From Allopusillimonas soli (lineage in GTDB: Bacteria > Pseudomonadota > Gammaproteobacteria > Burkholderiales > Burkholderiaceae_B), in the NCBI RefSeq assembly GCF_004153445.1, contig NZ_SDQC01000001.1:744001-808000 (forward strand): 64,000 nucleotides of DNA. Direction: 5' to 3'. Below, piece after piece: positions 17,450-26,363 of this stretch. The position numbers were made by a program, and so were the translations under genes. Under the pieces are notes generated by a model. The model saw only the letters and a list, made by a program, of their open reading frames with translations. It did not search any database and had not been told where the DNA came from. The stretch's first letter is position 1. Each line of letters begins with the position of its first letter.

Positions 17450-17469
17450 CCCGTATCGGAAGGAGCACC

Positions 17470-18177
17470 ATGAATACGGCATTGCAGTTCGGCCAGGAAG
17501 ACCTCGTTCTTGCCAATCGCATTCTGGCACAGCACGGTGTGCTTGACGGCTTCGGGCATGTCAGCATGCGCAACCCGGCAAATCCCCAGCACTACTTTCT
17601 CTCGCGTTCGCTGGCCCCCGAGCTCGTCACGCTGGACGACATCATGGAGTTCGATCTGGACTCCACGCCGGTCACCGGCGACACGCGGCGTCCCTACCTG
17701 GAACGTTTCATTCACGGCGAAATATACAGGAGGCGTCCCGACGTGCAGGCGGTGGTCCATAGCCACTCCCCGTCAGTCATACCCTTTGCGGCCTCCTCCG
17801 TGCGTCTTAAGCCCATTTATCACATGGCTGGTTTCCTGACCGGCGGCGCGCCGGTTTTTGACATCAGGTGCCATTTCGGCTGCACGGACATGCTGGTCAC
17901 CTGCGGCGATCACGGCAAGGCCCTGGCCGAAGCGCTGGGCGACGCCCCGGTGTCGCTGATGCGCGGACACGGCTTTGTGGCCGTGGGTGGAGACATCGCC
18001 GTGGCGGTATATCGCGCCATTTACACGGAGCAGAATGCCGCCCTGCAGGAAAAGGCCATCAACCTGGGAGGTGACATTGTTTACCTGGAACAGGAAGAAG
18101 GCCAGTTGGCCGACATCGCCATCCGAGGCGTGATGCACCGACCGTGGGAGCTGTGGAAGGCCAAGAGCCAGGACTGA
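17470..18177 (+). CDS. class II aldolase/adducin-family protein
   Basis: A 235-residue protein of the araD/fucA/adducin fold. The zinc-binding histidines appear in VVHSHSPSVIPFA and in SLMRGHGFVAVG; the N-terminal VLDGFGHVSMRNP is typical of the short-chain subgroup. An AAGGAG site lies before ATG. The gene follows the Bug gene closely, so they are probably cotranscribed. Class II aldolases cleave phosphorylated or free sugar-derived hydroxyketones; members of this subgroup may also act as decarboxylases or hydroxylyases on aromatic acids. Substrate unknown. Confidence 0.88.
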   Translation: MNTALQFGQEDLVLANRILAQHGVLDGFGHVSMRNPANPQHYFLSRSLAPELVTLDDIMEFDLDSTPVTGDTRRPYLERFIHGEIYRRRPDVQAVVHSHSPSVIPFAASSVRLKPIYHMAGFLTGGAPVFDIRCHFGCTDMLVTCGDHGKALAEALGDAPVSLMRGHGFVAVGGDIAVAVYRAIYTEQNAALQEKAINLGGDIVYLEQEEGQLADIAIRGVMHRPWELWKAKSQD

Positions 18178-18190
18178 GGCCTCGCGCTCG

Positions 18191-18216
18191 GCGATGTCCG
18201 CATCCGCGGGCATCGC
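18191..18216. terminator. stem-loop after the aldolase gene
   Basis: Eleven-base arms GCGATGTCCGC and GCGGGCATCGC pair around an ATCC loop with a single G-T wobble, 13 bases after the aldolase stop codon. No run of T follows, so it may be a Rho-dependent 3' end or processing stem rather than an intrinsic terminator. Confidence 0.4.
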
Positions 18217-18309
18217 GCAGGCGGGTAATGCCAGGCGTGCAATGCCACTTCCTAGGCTGCGCCCGCACCTGCATCGCCGTCCATAGACAGGTCATGGGGC
18301 GTTCTCACA

Positions 18310-18387
18310 GATATATATTTTTATATATGAATGATAGAAATATTTCATCATTAAATATATATCAAAACACCCTTTTGACGCGTCAAA
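18310..18387. promoter_or_regulatory. AT-rich gentisate-operon control region with a perfect 14-base palindrome
   Basis: An AT-rich stretch unusual for this part of the window precedes the gentisate dioxygenase gene. It holds arms GATATATAT (18310-18318) and ATATATATC (18355-18363) around an inner near-palindrome containing GAAATATTTC, and then the perfect palindrome TTTGACGCGTCAAA at 18374-18387, whose end is 66 bases before the start codon. The palindrome fits the T-N11-A pattern of LysR-type boxes, and a LysR gene ends the cluster. Binding is inferred. Confidence 0.55.
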
Positions 18388-18453
18388 CCGCGTAGTATTG
18401 ATTGCGCGCGGCCCGAGTCCGCTCCCCGCGCGGCAATTCCGGAGACGAAGACA

Positions 18454-19506
18454 ATGACTACCCAAGCCCGCAACAAGGCCGAGCGCGAAGCATATTACGC
18501 GCGCATCGACAAGAAAGGCATGACTCCGCTGTGGGAATCCCTGCATGCACTCGTGCCTACACAGCCCACGACCGACTGTCGGCCAGCCCTTTGGAAATAT
18601 GCCGCAATCCGCGGCGACATCATGGACTCAGGCTCGCTCATCACGGCCGAGGAAGCCGTGCGGCGCGTGCTGGTGCTGGAAAACCCCGGCTTGCGCGGCC
18701 TGTCGTCCATTACGCCCACCCTGTATGCCGGCCTGCAATTGATCCTGCCGGGCGAGATTGCGCCCAGCCACCGCCATGTGCAATCGGCGCTTCGCTTTAT
18801 CGTCGAAGGCACAGGCGCCTATACGTCCGTGGACGGCGAACGCACCATCATGCATCCAGGCGACTTCATCATTACGCCCTCCTGGACCTGGCACGATCAC
18901 GGCAACCTGGCTGAAGCGGATGGCGGCGAGCCCGTAGTCTGGCTCGACGGGCTGGACATTCCCTTCATCCGAACATTGGGAACCGGCTTCGCGGAACCTT
19001 ATCCCGAAGCCGAGCAACCGTTGACGCGCGCCGACGGCGACAGCCTGGCGCGTTATGGCTACAACATGCTGCCTGTCAGCTATGAGCACACAAGCAAGAC
19101 GTCGCCGCTGATCAATTATCCCTATGACAGAACACGGGAAGCATTGGATCACCTTCAACACCATGGCGAGATTGACGCATGGGACGGCGTGAAACTGCGA
19201 TACGTGAACCCGGCGACTGGCGGCTATGCCATGCCGACCATGGCCACCTTCATGCAATACCTGCCCAAGGATTTTCGCGGCAAGGCCCAGCGCAGCACCG
19301 ACGCGACCGTGTACTGTGCCGTCGAAGGCAGGGGCCACGCCGTCATCGGCGATGCCCGCTACGATTTCGAGCCGCATGATGTATTCGTGGTGCCCTCGTG
19401 GCAGCCTGTGCAGCTTAATGCGGATGAAGAAACCGTGCTCTTCAGTTTTTCCGACCGCCCCATCCAGCAGGCCCTGGGTTTGCTGCGCACACAGCGCATC
19501 GACTAG
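18454..19506 (+). CDS. gentisate 1,2-dioxygenase
   Basis: A 350-residue bicupin dioxygenase that opens the gentisate ring to maleylpyruvate using Fe(II) and O2. The N-terminal cupin shows [16 protein letters not shown] and [10 protein letters not shown], giving the iron-binding histidines; a second cupin-like domain follows (about residues 255-345, [18 protein letters not shown]). Length matches nagI/gtdA/sdgD products. A GGAG site precedes ATG. It is the first gene of a five-gene rightward cluster that, with the hydrolase, isomerase and 3-hydroxybenzoate hydroxylase, makes a complete gentisate route. Confidence 0.95.
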   Translation: MTTQARNKAEREAYYARIDKKGMTPLWESLHALVPTQPTTDCRPALWKYAAIRGDIMDSGSLITAEEAVRRVLVLENPGLRGLSSITPTLYAGLQLILPGEIAPSHRHVQSALRFIVEGTGAYTSVDGERTIMHPGDFIITPSWTWHDHGNLAEADGGEPVVWLDGLDIPFIRTLGTGFAEPYPEAEQPLTRADGDSLARYGYNMLPVSYEHTSKTSPLINYPYDRTREALDHLQHHGEIDAWDGVKLRYVNPATGGYAMPTMATFMQYLPKDFRGKAQRSTDATVYCAVEGRGHAVIGDARYDFEPHDVFVVPSWQPVQLNADEETVLFSFSDRPIQQALGLLRTQRID

Positions 19507-19559
19507 CCAGGCGCCGCCCTGCCCGCACTCACCCCCGTCAACAACGAGAGAAAACCGAT

Positions 19560-20258
19560 ATGTCCCATGTTGTAACGCCTCCCGCCGCTGTTTCCGTGCC
19601 TGTCGCCGGCAGCAGCGATACCTTTCCTGTGCGCCGCGTATATTGCGTGGGCCGCAACTATGCCGCTCACGCGCGTGAGATGGGCTTTGATCCGGATCGC
19701 GAACCACCCTTCTTTTTCTGCAAGCCGGCTGATGCGGTACGTCCGGTTGCCGATGGCGGCACGCTTGAAGTGCCGTATCCTCCCGAAACCAGCAACTATC
19801 ACTACGAGATTGAGCTGGTCGTGGCCATCGGCAAGGGCGGCACCAACATCAGCGTCGATGAAGCCCTGAAGCACGTATGGGGCTACGCGGTCGGCCTGGA
19901 CATGACGCGCCGGGACCTGCAGAAGAACATGCGCGAAATGGGCCGCCCTTGGGAGCTGGGCAAGGCATTCGATAACAGCGCCCCCATTGGCCCCATCCAT
20001 GCCGCATCCAGCACAGGGCATCCCGACAAGGCTGCAATCTGGCTGGACGTGAATGGCGAGCGCAAGCAGTCCAGCAGTATCGACAAGCTGATCTGGTCGG
20101 TGGCCGAGACGATTTCCTATCTCTCCAAATACTTCCGTCTGGAGCCGGGCGACCTGATCTATTCGGGCACGCCCGAGGGTGTGGGCCCCGTCGTGGCGGG
20201 CCAGACCATGATCGGTGGTGTCGACGGCCTGGGTGAAATCAAGGTGAAGGTGATCTGA
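19560..20258 (+). CDS. nagK: fumarylpyruvate hydrolase (FAH family)
   Basis: A 232-residue fumarylacetoacetate-hydrolase-family protein. Motifs: VYCVGRNYAAHAREMG at the N-terminus, FFFCKPADAV, the metal-binding NYHYEIELVVAIGK and GDLIYSGTPEGVGPV near the C-terminus. Size and sequence fit NagK, which splits fumarylpyruvate into fumarate and pyruvate, the last step of the gentisate pathway. It lies between the dioxygenase and the isomerase and overlaps the latter by a few bases, so the two are translationally coupled. An acylpyruvase with broader specificity cannot be excluded. Confidence 0.92.
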   Translation: MSHVVTPPAAVSVPVAGSSDTFPVRRVYCVGRNYAAHAREMGFDPDREPPFFFCKPADAVRPVADGGTLEVPYPPETSNYHYEIELVVAIGKGGTNISVDEALKHVWGYAVGLDMTRRDLQKNMREMGRPWELGKAFDNSAPIGPIHAASSTGHPDKAAIWLDVNGERKQSSSIDKLIWSVAETISYLSKYFRLEPGDLIYSGTPEGVGPVVAGQTMIGGVDGLGEIKVKVI

Positions 20259-20899
20259 TGATGGATCTCTACAGCTTCTTCAACAGTTCCACCTCATACC
20301 GCGTGCGCATTGCGCTTGGCCTGAAGGACGTGGCCCATGAAACAATACCCGTCAACATCCGCAAGCTGGAGCACCGGGAAGCGGGCTATGTTTCCCGTAA
20401 TCCCAGCGCTGGCGTGCCCCTGATCGATGACGGCGGATTTCACCTCGGCCAGTCGCTGGCCATCATCGACTATCTCGATGACAAATACCCTGAGCCGCGC
20501 TTGCTGCCGCGTGACAGCAAGCAGCGCGCCCGCGTGCTGGAAATTGCCAACCTGATTGCCTGCGATATGCATCCGGTGAACAATCTACGCGTGCTGCGCT
20601 ACCTTACGCAGGATATGGGCGTGACGGAAGCAGCAAAAAACCAGTGGTATCAGCACTGGATCGCGGAAGGCTTCGCTTCGCTGGAAGCGCTGCTCGCCCG
20701 GGCCGGCTCCGGCGGATTCTGCATTGGCGGCCAGGTTTCGCTGGCGGACTGCTGCCTCGTCCCCCAAGTGGCCAATGCCCTGCGCATGGAGTGCGATGTA
20801 TCGCCCTATCCTCGCATCAGGGCAGTGTATGAGCACTGCAATACGCTGCCGGCGTTCCAGAAGGCGGCGCCTGCACAACAACCGGACTTCGACCAATAG
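20258..20899 (+). CDS. nagL: maleylpyruvate isomerase (zeta-class glutathione S-transferase)
   Basis: A 213-residue zeta-class GST. The N-terminal thioredoxin-like domain carries FFNSSTSYRVRIALGLK (active-site Ser and Arg) and the glutathione-binding NPSAGVPLIDD and LGQSLAIIDYLDD. It converts maleylpyruvate to fumarylpyruvate with glutathione. The gene overlaps the nagK stop codon; ATG 20258 or ATG 20261 could be used. Maleylacetoacetate isomerase (MaiA) is the close alternative, but the gentisate dioxygenase and fumarylpyruvate hydrolase next to it decide for the maleylpyruvate role. Confidence 0.92.
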   Translation: MMDLYSFFNSSTSYRVRIALGLKDVAHETIPVNIRKLEHREAGYVSRNPSAGVPLIDDGGFHLGQSLAIIDYLDDKYPEPRLLPRDSKQRARVLEIANLIACDMHPVNNLRVLRYLTQDMGVTEAAKNQWYQHWIAEGFASLEALLARAGSGGFCIGGQVSLADCCLVPQVANALRMECDVSPYPRIRAVYEHCNTLPAFQKAAPAQQPDFDQ

Positions 20900-20961
20900 G
20901 CACAAAGCCTGCGGCGGCGACGCCGGCCCGAAGACTGAGGCAAGATAAAAAAGGTAATTTC

Positions 20962-22164
20962 ATGACCACTCACGGAGCCAAACAGAAAATCATCGTTGTG
21001 GGCGGCGGCATAGGCGGCTTGGCTGCCGCCCTGTCGCTGGCGCGGCAGAACATCGAGGTGCTACTGCTGGAGCAGGCATCGCACATCGGCGAAATTGGCG
21101 CGGGCATACAGCTGGGCCCCAACGCCTTCAATGCGCTGGATGCATTGGGCGCGGGGGACGCCGCGCGCAAACGAGCCGTGTATACGGAACACATCACCAT
21201 GATGGATGCCGTGGATGCCACCGAAGTGGTCCGCATAGAAACCGGAGACAAATTCCGCAGCCGCTTCGGCGGCCCCTATGCCGTCATCCATCGCGCCGAC
21301 ATCCACCTGTCCATCCTGGAGTCAGTGCAACAAAACCCCTTGATCAGTTTTCGGACATCCACGCACGTGGCGGACGTGAAAATAAGTGCAAAGGGCGTTG
21401 AAGTGACGGACACCAAGGGCGACGTCCATCGGGCCGACGCGGTGGTGGGCTGCGACGGCGTGAAATCGGTCGTGCGTGAGAAAACCATTGGACGTCATCA
21501 TCGTGTTACGGGTCATGTGGTGTATCGCGCGGTTGTAGAGCTGGAGAACATGCCCAAGGATTTGCGCATCAAGGCGCCGGTACTGTGGGCCGGTCCGCGC
21601 TGCCATCTGGTGCACTATCCACTTCGCGGAGGCCAGCAGTACAACCTTGTGGTCACATTTCATAGCCGCGAACAGGAGGAATGGGGAGTCAAGGATGGCA
21701 GCAAAGAGGAAGTGCTGTCCTATTTTGCGGGCATACACGAACGGCCCCGGCAAATGCTCGACTGTCCTACATCATGGCGGCGCTGGGCCACCGCCGACGC
21801 CGATCCGGTCGATGAATGGGGCTCGGGCCTGGGAACGCTATTGGGCGACGCCGCGCACCCCATGACCCAATACATGGCGCAAGGTGCCTGCATGGCGCTC
21901 GAAGACGCCGTAACCCTGGGCGAAGCAGTGGCGCAATGCAATCATGATCTCGACGCCGCCTTCCGGCTGTATGAGTCCATCCGCTGCCCGCGCACGGCGC
22001 GTGTAGTCTGGTCCACACGGGAAATGGGCCGCATCTACCACGCCAAGGGCGTGGAACGCACGGTGCGCAATCTGCTGTGGCAGAACAAGACGCAGGACGA
22101 CTTCTACAGCAGCCTGGAGTGGCTGTACGGCTGGCGCAAGGAAAACTGCCTGCAGTTGCGATAA
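20962..22164 (+). CDS. 3-hydroxybenzoate 6-monooxygenase (FAD-dependent)
   Basis: A 400-residue class A flavoprotein monooxygenase. FAD motifs: IVVGGGIGGLAAALSLA with a distal Glu (LLLEQ) at the N-terminus, a DG-type motif in VVGCDGVKSVVR, and LLGDAAHPMTQYMAQGACMALEDA. The sequence resembles 3-hydroxybenzoate 6-hydroxylases, which para-hydroxylate 3-hydroxybenzoate to gentisate with NADH and O2. The location directly downstream of the three gentisate genes supports this. Salicylate 1-hydroxylase is a related fold, but that would feed catechol rather than gentisate. Confidence 0.9.
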   Translation: MTTHGAKQKIIVVGGGIGGLAAALSLARQNIEVLLLEQASHIGEIGAGIQLGPNAFNALDALGAGDAARKRAVYTEHITMMDAVDATEVVRIETGDKFRSRFGGPYAVIHRADIHLSILESVQQNPLISFRTSTHVADVKISAKGVEVTDTKGDVHRADAVVGCDGVKSVVREKTIGRHHRVTGHVVYRAVVELENMPKDLRIKAPVLWAGPRCHLVHYPLRGGQQYNLVVTFHSREQEEWGVKDGSKEEVLSYFAGIHERPRQMLDCPTSWRRWATADADPVDEWGSGLGTLLGDAAHPMTQYMAQGACMALEDAVTLGEAVAQCNHDLDAAFRLYESIRCPRTARVVWSTREMGRIYHAKGVERTVRNLLWQNKTQDDFYSSLEWLYGWRKENCLQLR

Positions 22165-22194
22165 AGGCAAAACACTTGGCCGATGTAGCGCCGC

Positions 22195-23124
22195 TCAGGC
22201 GGTACCGTCCTTCACCGCGAGGCGGATGCAGTCAAGCGCCTGGTCGACGGACTTGGGATAGATTTCATCATTACGCCAGTACATGGATACTGAGCCATAG
22301 CCGTCGAGCCGCAGCGGCACAATGCGCAACTGATCCATCTCGACCAGCATGAGCGTGGCGCGATGCGATGCGGTACCGATAAGGTCGCTGTTGTTCAGCA
22401 ACGCCACGTTGGCAATGACGGAATTGGTCTCGATATAGTTGGGCGGCAACGCCTGGCCCGCCGCCGCGAGCGCCACTTCGAGCGCATTGCGTATGGGCGT
22501 GTGCCGCGGCCATACTATCCACCGATAAGCCTGTACGTCGCCCCATTGTATTTCCGGCAGCTCGAAAAGCGGATGTTCAGGCCGGGCCACCAGATCAATG
22601 GGCTCGACATACAGCACTTCGCTGCTGATGCGCAACTCATCGACCTGCTCGTTGGTGGTACGCCCGATAACGATATCGAGATCGCCCTGGCTTAGCAGCG
22701 AAAGCAGCCTGTCCATGGTGCCTTCCACAAGATCAATGCGCATGTCGGGCATGCGCGCCGCCATGGCAAGAATGCCGCGCGGCGCCGCTTCGGAAGCAGC
22801 CGCTCCGGAAGCGCCGATCGCCACCCTGCCGCCACCGCCTTCGCGCAGCACGTTCATATCGACGCTGGCCCGGTCAAGTTGGGCAGTGATGCGCCGCGCA
22901 TGCGCGATAAGCACGTCACCATGCGAAGTGGGAGACAGCCCGCGAGCATGGCGCTCGAACAGCGTCAACCCGATGTCGTCTTCCAGTTCGCGCAACCATT
23001 TGGACAGCGCCGGCTGGGTCGTATTGAGCAAACCCGCAGAATGACTGAGGTTCCGGGTTTGTGCCAGGCTGAGCAGAATCCGCAGATTTCTCAGACGTAT
23101 GCGGTGGGTCCAGTCGGTAGCCAT
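22195..23124 (-). CDS. LysR-family transcriptional regulator of the gentisate cluster
   Basis: A 309-residue LysR-type regulator from ATG 23124; a TTG at 23148 would add eight residues. The helix-turn-helix shows LSHSAGLLNTTQPALSKWLRELEDDIG, and the rest is the periplasmic-binding-like effector domain (RVAIGASGAA, DLVARPEHPLF). The sequence is of the GbpR/PcaQ-like branch. It is convergent with the 3-hydroxybenzoate hydroxylase gene, 30 bases apart, so it probably activates the gentisate operon in response to an aromatic acid. The 14-base palindrome upstream of the dioxygenase is a candidate target. Confidence 0.9.
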   Translation of the reverse strand: MATDWTHRIRLRNLRILLSLAQTRNLSHSAGLLNTTQPALSKWLRELEDDIGLTLFERHARGLSPTSHGDVLIAHARRITAQLDRASVDMNVLREGGGGRVAIGASGAAASEAAPRGILAMAARMPDMRIDLVEGTMDRLLSLLSQGDLDIVIGRTTNEQVDELRISSEVLYVEPIDLVARPEHPLFELPEIQWGDVQAYRWIVWPRHTPIRNALEVALAAAGQALPPNYIETNSVIANVALLNNSDLIGTASHRATLMLVEMDQLRIVPLRLDGYGSVSMYWRNDEIYPKSVDQALDCIRLAVKDGTA

Positions 23125-23221
23125 GCAATAGCGTTTTGAGGGATGCAAACCGCTAGCTTACGACACGCCGGGATATTTAGCCTCAATCGGCGCGGCGCGA
23201 ACAACACGCCCGGGCCGCGTC

Positions 23222-24016
23222 TCAGGCGTTCAGCAGCGCCAGCGCCTGGCGATGGATGTCTGCATTGGCCGCAGCCAGCACATTGCCGCCGGATGCCGGC
23301 GTCAGAGGTTTTCCCGTCCAATCGGTCACGACGCCGCCGGCCCCCTCCACGACAGGGCAAATGGCCAGATAGTCGTAGGGCTGCAGGCCCGACTCGGCCA
23401 CCAGATCGATATGACCCGATGCCAGCAGGCCGTAACTGTAGCAATCCCCTCCAAAACGCCGCATGCCCACGCGACGGCTGAGCGCGTCAAAACGGCTGGC
23501 CGTGCCGCCTTCGAACAGGTCGGGCGAGGTGGCATACAGGACGGCGTCCTCAAGCGTGCCGGTACTTCGGGTACAGCACGGCTTACCGTTGTACAGCGAT
23601 TGCGCGCCGCATTCGCCCACCCAGCGCTCCGACGTAAAAGGAATGTCGATGATGCCGAGTGCCGGCTGCCCCCGGTGCAAGAGCGCCAGCAGACTGCCCC
23701 ACAACGGGCTGCCGGAGATGAAGCTGCGTGTTCCATCGATGGGGTCGATGGACCACACATAGTCCGCATCGAGATGAGTGCGCCCGAACTCCTCGCCCAG
23801 GATGCCGTGGTCCGGGTAGCGGGTGCTGATGGCCTTGCGCAGAAAGGCTTCGACGCTGCGATCGGCGATCGTGACCGGGCTGTCATCGTCCTTGGCCATG
23901 ACATCGATGGGGTGGCGAAACCACTGGAGCGCGACGGCGCGCGCCTCGGTCACGCAATCCAGGGCGAAGTCGCGCATTTGCGCCAGGGTATCGGGCGCGT
24001 CTTTGGTGCTGGTCAA
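23222..24016 (-). CDS. inositol-monophosphatase-family phosphatase, histidinol-phosphatase (HisN) type
   Basis: A 264-residue phosphatase with motifs ILGEEFG, IDPIDGTRSFISG and PYDYLAICPVVEGAGGVVTDW, which together give the metal sites of the IMPase fold; the PYDYLA form is typical of the HisN branch. I choose the TTG at 24016 because AGGAG lies 9 bases upstream and the protein then has the family length; in-frame ATG codons further upstream are possible. It diverges from an ABC importer resembling phosphonate transporters, which suggests dephosphorylation of an imported phospho-compound rather than histidine biosynthesis. Confidence 0.88.
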   Translation of the reverse strand: MTSTKDAPDTLAQMRDFALDCVTEARAVALQWFRHPIDVMAKDDDSPVTIADRSVEAFLRKAISTRYPDHGILGEEFGRTHLDADYVWSIDPIDGTRSFISGSPLWGSLLALLHRGQPALGIIDIPFTSERWVGECGAQSLYNGKPCCTRSTGTLEDAVLYATSPDLFEGGTASRFDALSRRVGMRRFGGDCYSYGLLASGHIDLVAESGLQPYDYLAICPVVEGAGGVVTDWTGKPLTPASGGNVLAAANADIHRQALALLNA

Positions 24017-24070
24017 CGTAGCGTCTCCTGGACAACTGAAAGATCGGCGGTAAGAATATTCTGAATGAGC

Positions 24071-24113
24071 TTGCATAAATATGCAAATTTCCACAAAATA
24101 GCAAAACAATTGT
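24071..24113. promoter_or_regulatory. inverted repeats in the divergent phosphatase/ABC promoter region
   Basis: TTGCAT-AAAT-ATGCAA at 24071-24086 is a perfect 6-4-6 inverted repeat, and ACAATTGT at 24106-24113 is an 8-base palindrome. Both lie in AT-rich sequence between the divergent phosphatase and binding-protein genes. They are candidate operators for the DeoR regulator encoded at the end of the transport operon. Confidence 0.45.
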
Positions 24114-24204
24114 CAAATCCTGCAATAACTACACCGCGTTGGGCAAGCCGCAGCGTCCGGCCGGCGCCACCAGACCCGCAGTACGATCAAAAACAGGAGA
24201 CACC

Positions 24205-25224
24205 ATGAGACAACCTTCCAGATTCATCCTGGCCAGCGGCCTGCTTGCAGCGATAGGCCTTTCCTGCGCACAACTGGCCGTGGCCGGCTCACTGACTGTC
24301 TACACGGCACTCGAGGATGACGAGATCTCGGACTATATGGCCGTGGCCAAGAAGGCCATGCCCGATATCGATTTCCATGTACTTCGCCTGTCCACGGGCG
24401 ACCTGGCGGCGCGCCTGCTCGCCGAAGGCAAAAGTCCGCGCAACGATGTCATCTGGGGGTTCGCCGTCACCAATATGCTCGATCCGCGCATTCGCGACAA
24501 CCTGCAACCCTATCTGCCGGAGGCGGCCAAAAAGCTTCCCGACATCTACAAGGGTGCCGACGGAAAATGGTTTGCGGCCACGGGCTATATGGCCGCATTC
24601 TGCGTGAATACCGAGAGATTGAAATCCAAGGACCTGCCCATGCCCAAGAGCTGGGAGGATCTGACCAACCCGGCGTACAAGGGTGAGATTGTCATGCCCA
24701 GCCCCGCCGCATCCGGCACCGGCTATCTGCAGATCGCCGCCATACTCCAGGGCATGGGCGACGACAAGGGCTGGCAGTTGATCAAGGAAATCAATCCGAA
24801 CGTCGCCCAGTACACCAGTTCTGGCTCCCGCCCATGCAAGATGGCCCGCACCGGCGAATATGCCATCGGCGCATCATTTGCCTTTCCGGCCATGCAGTCC
24901 ATCGAACAGGGCTTCCCGGTGAAGATGGTGATCCCGTCCGACTGGGTCGGCTATGAGCTTGAAGCCTCGGGCATCATGGCCAGCACGCAGAACCTGAAGG
25001 ACGCGAAACGGTTCCTTGACTGGACCGTGTCTCCCGATGCAGCCGAGCTCTACAAGAAATACAAGGAGATCATCACCATTCCGGGCGTGGAGCCATCGGA
25101 GCAGGCGGTCAAGGCCGGGCTGCCCGACGATGTGTCCAAGGTGCTGTACCCCATGGACTTCGAAAAATCGGCCAAGGAACGCGCCGATATCATCAAGAAG
25201 TGGCAGCAAGTCACCGCTAAGTAG
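24205..25224 (+). CDS. ABC transporter periplasmic binding protein (2-aminoethylphosphonate/iron-type)
   Basis: A 339-residue binding protein with a signal peptide (ILASGLLAAIGLSCAQLAVA, cleavage near residue 28) and a mature start SLTVYTALEDDEI, as in the FutA/PhnS class. Further landmarks are NDVIWGFAVTNML, MPKSWEDLTNPAYKGEIVMP and ASGTGYLQ. CAGGAG precedes ATG 24205. The tyrosine cluster typical of ferric-binding proteins is not obvious, and the coupled permease/ATPase set resembles putative 2-aminoethylphosphonate systems. The ligand therefore is probably a small phosphorylated or phosphonate compound, by inference. Confidence 0.88.
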   Translation: MRQPSRFILASGLLAAIGLSCAQLAVAGSLTVYTALEDDEISDYMAVAKKAMPDIDFHVLRLSTGDLAARLLAEGKSPRNDVIWGFAVTNMLDPRIRDNLQPYLPEAAKKLPDIYKGADGKWFAATGYMAAFCVNTERLKSKDLPMPKSWEDLTNPAYKGEIVMPSPAASGTGYLQIAAILQGMGDDKGWQLIKEINPNVAQYTSSGSRPCKMARTGEYAIGASFAFPAMQSIEQGFPVKMVIPSDWVGYELEASGIMASTQNLKDAKRFLDWTVSPDAAELYKKYKEIITIPGVEPSEQAVKAGLPDDVSKVLYPMDFEKSAKERADIIKKWQQVTAK

Positions 25225-25231
25225 CATCCTC

Positions 25232-25270
25232 GCTGCGTGCCTGTCCGGCACGCAGCATTTTCCTTTTTTT
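25232..25270 (+). terminator. intrinsic terminator/attenuator inside the ABC operon
   Basis: A perfect 10-base stem, GCTGCGTGCC (25232-25241) and GGCACGCAGC (25247-25256), with a TGTCC loop, is followed by ATTTTCCTTTTTTT. It sits 8 bases after the binding-protein stop codon and before the ATPase gene. It probably ends most transcripts, giving more binding protein than membrane components. Confidence 0.88.
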
Positions 25271-25324
25271 GCGCCATGCCTGTGTGAGCCCGCGCGCCGC
25301 ATGGCTGACACGCGAGACACGCCG

Positions 25325-26332
25325 ATGACCCTGGAAATCTCCCGACTCAGCAAGAAATTCGACGATTTCGTGGCGCTGGACGATATCAACCTGAGTGTGG
25401 GCGAGCATGATTTCGTCTGTCTGCTCGGCCCCAGCGGCTGCGGCAAGACCACCTTGCTGCGTATCATCGCCGGTCTGCTTCAGGCGGACACGGGAACCCT
25501 GACGTTCGAAGGTCGCGACCTGACCGACATGCCCGCTCGAGAACGTAATTTCGGCATTGTGTTCCAGTCGTACTCCCTCTTCCCCAACATGACTGTGGCC
25601 GAGAATGTGGGCTACGGCCTGCGCATCCGCAAGGCTGCACGGTCGCAGATAACCCAGCGCGTCGGTCAGCTGCTGGATCTTATCCGCATGGCTTCCATGG
25701 CAGACCGCTATCCGTGGCAACTATCCGGAGGCCAACAGCAACGGGTGGCGCTTGCCCGTGCATTGACGGTCGATCCAAGGCTGATCCTGCTGGACGAACC
25801 GCTTTCGGCTCTTGACGCAAGAGTGCGCGACGAGATGCGGCAGGAAATACACGATGTGCAGCGCCGCCTGGGCATACCCACCATCATGGTGACGCACGAT
25901 CAGGAAGAGGCCCTGACGCTGGCCGACAAGGTGGTATGCATGAACAACGGCGTGATCGAGCAGATCGGCACGCCACAGACACTGTATGAGCACCCGAATA
26001 CACGATTTGTCGCGGATTTCGTGGGCGTGAGCAATCTACTGCAGGCGGACTGGGTCGCCGCGCAATGGCCGGCACTCATGGCCGGATGTCCCGACGGCGG
26101 CCCCGAAGCGCATCAACTATGCGTCCGGCCGCAGCATATTCGCCTGCTGCCCGCCGAGGATGGTCCTGTCCGCGTCGATTCCACGACCTTCCTGGGCAAC
26201 CTGCTGCGCACGCGCACCCATTGGGGAGAACAGCGCTTCATCGTGGAAAGCCACGGCGAGGCGCCGCTGCCGGCCGGCGCACGCGCCCGTCTGGAGATCG
26301 ATGCCAGCCACTGCAGCTGGGTCCGCTGCTGA
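25325..26332 (+). CDS. ABC transporter ATP-binding protein
   Basis: A 335-residue ATPase of the spermidine/iron/phosphonate importer class. Walker A GPSGCGKTT, Q-loop FQSYSLFPNMT, signature LSGGQQQRVALARAL, Walker B LILLDEPLSALDARV and switch histidine VTHDQEEAL are all intact. A C-terminal TOBE-like domain (LCVRPQHIRLL) follows. The start is uncertain: ATG 25325 begins at the conserved core, ATG 25301 adds eight residues; neither has a strong ribosome site. It follows the attenuator hairpin and energises the permease encoded next. Confidence 0.92.
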   Translation: MTLEISRLSKKFDDFVALDDINLSVGEHDFVCLLGPSGCGKTTLLRIIAGLLQADTGTLTFEGRDLTDMPARERNFGIVFQSYSLFPNMTVAENVGYGLRIRKAARSQITQRVGQLLDLIRMASMADRYPWQLSGGQQQRVALARALTVDPRLILLDEPLSALDARVRDEMRQEIHDVQRRLGIPTIMVTHDQEEALTLADKVVCMNNGVIEQIGTPQTLYEHPNTRFVADFVGVSNLLQADWVAAQWPALMAGCPDGGPEAHQLCVRPQHIRLLPAEDGPVRVDSTTFLGNLLRTRTHWGEQRFIVESHGEAPLPAGARARLEIDASHCSWVRC

Positions 26333-26363
26333 CATCATGCCTGGCAACAGAAAAGGAGACGCC

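Noticed and set aside
20258-20899. Maleylacetoacetate isomerase of tyrosine degradation
   Set aside because: No homogentisate dioxygenase is present; the gentisate dioxygenase and fumarylpyruvate hydrolase neighbours point to maleylpyruvate.
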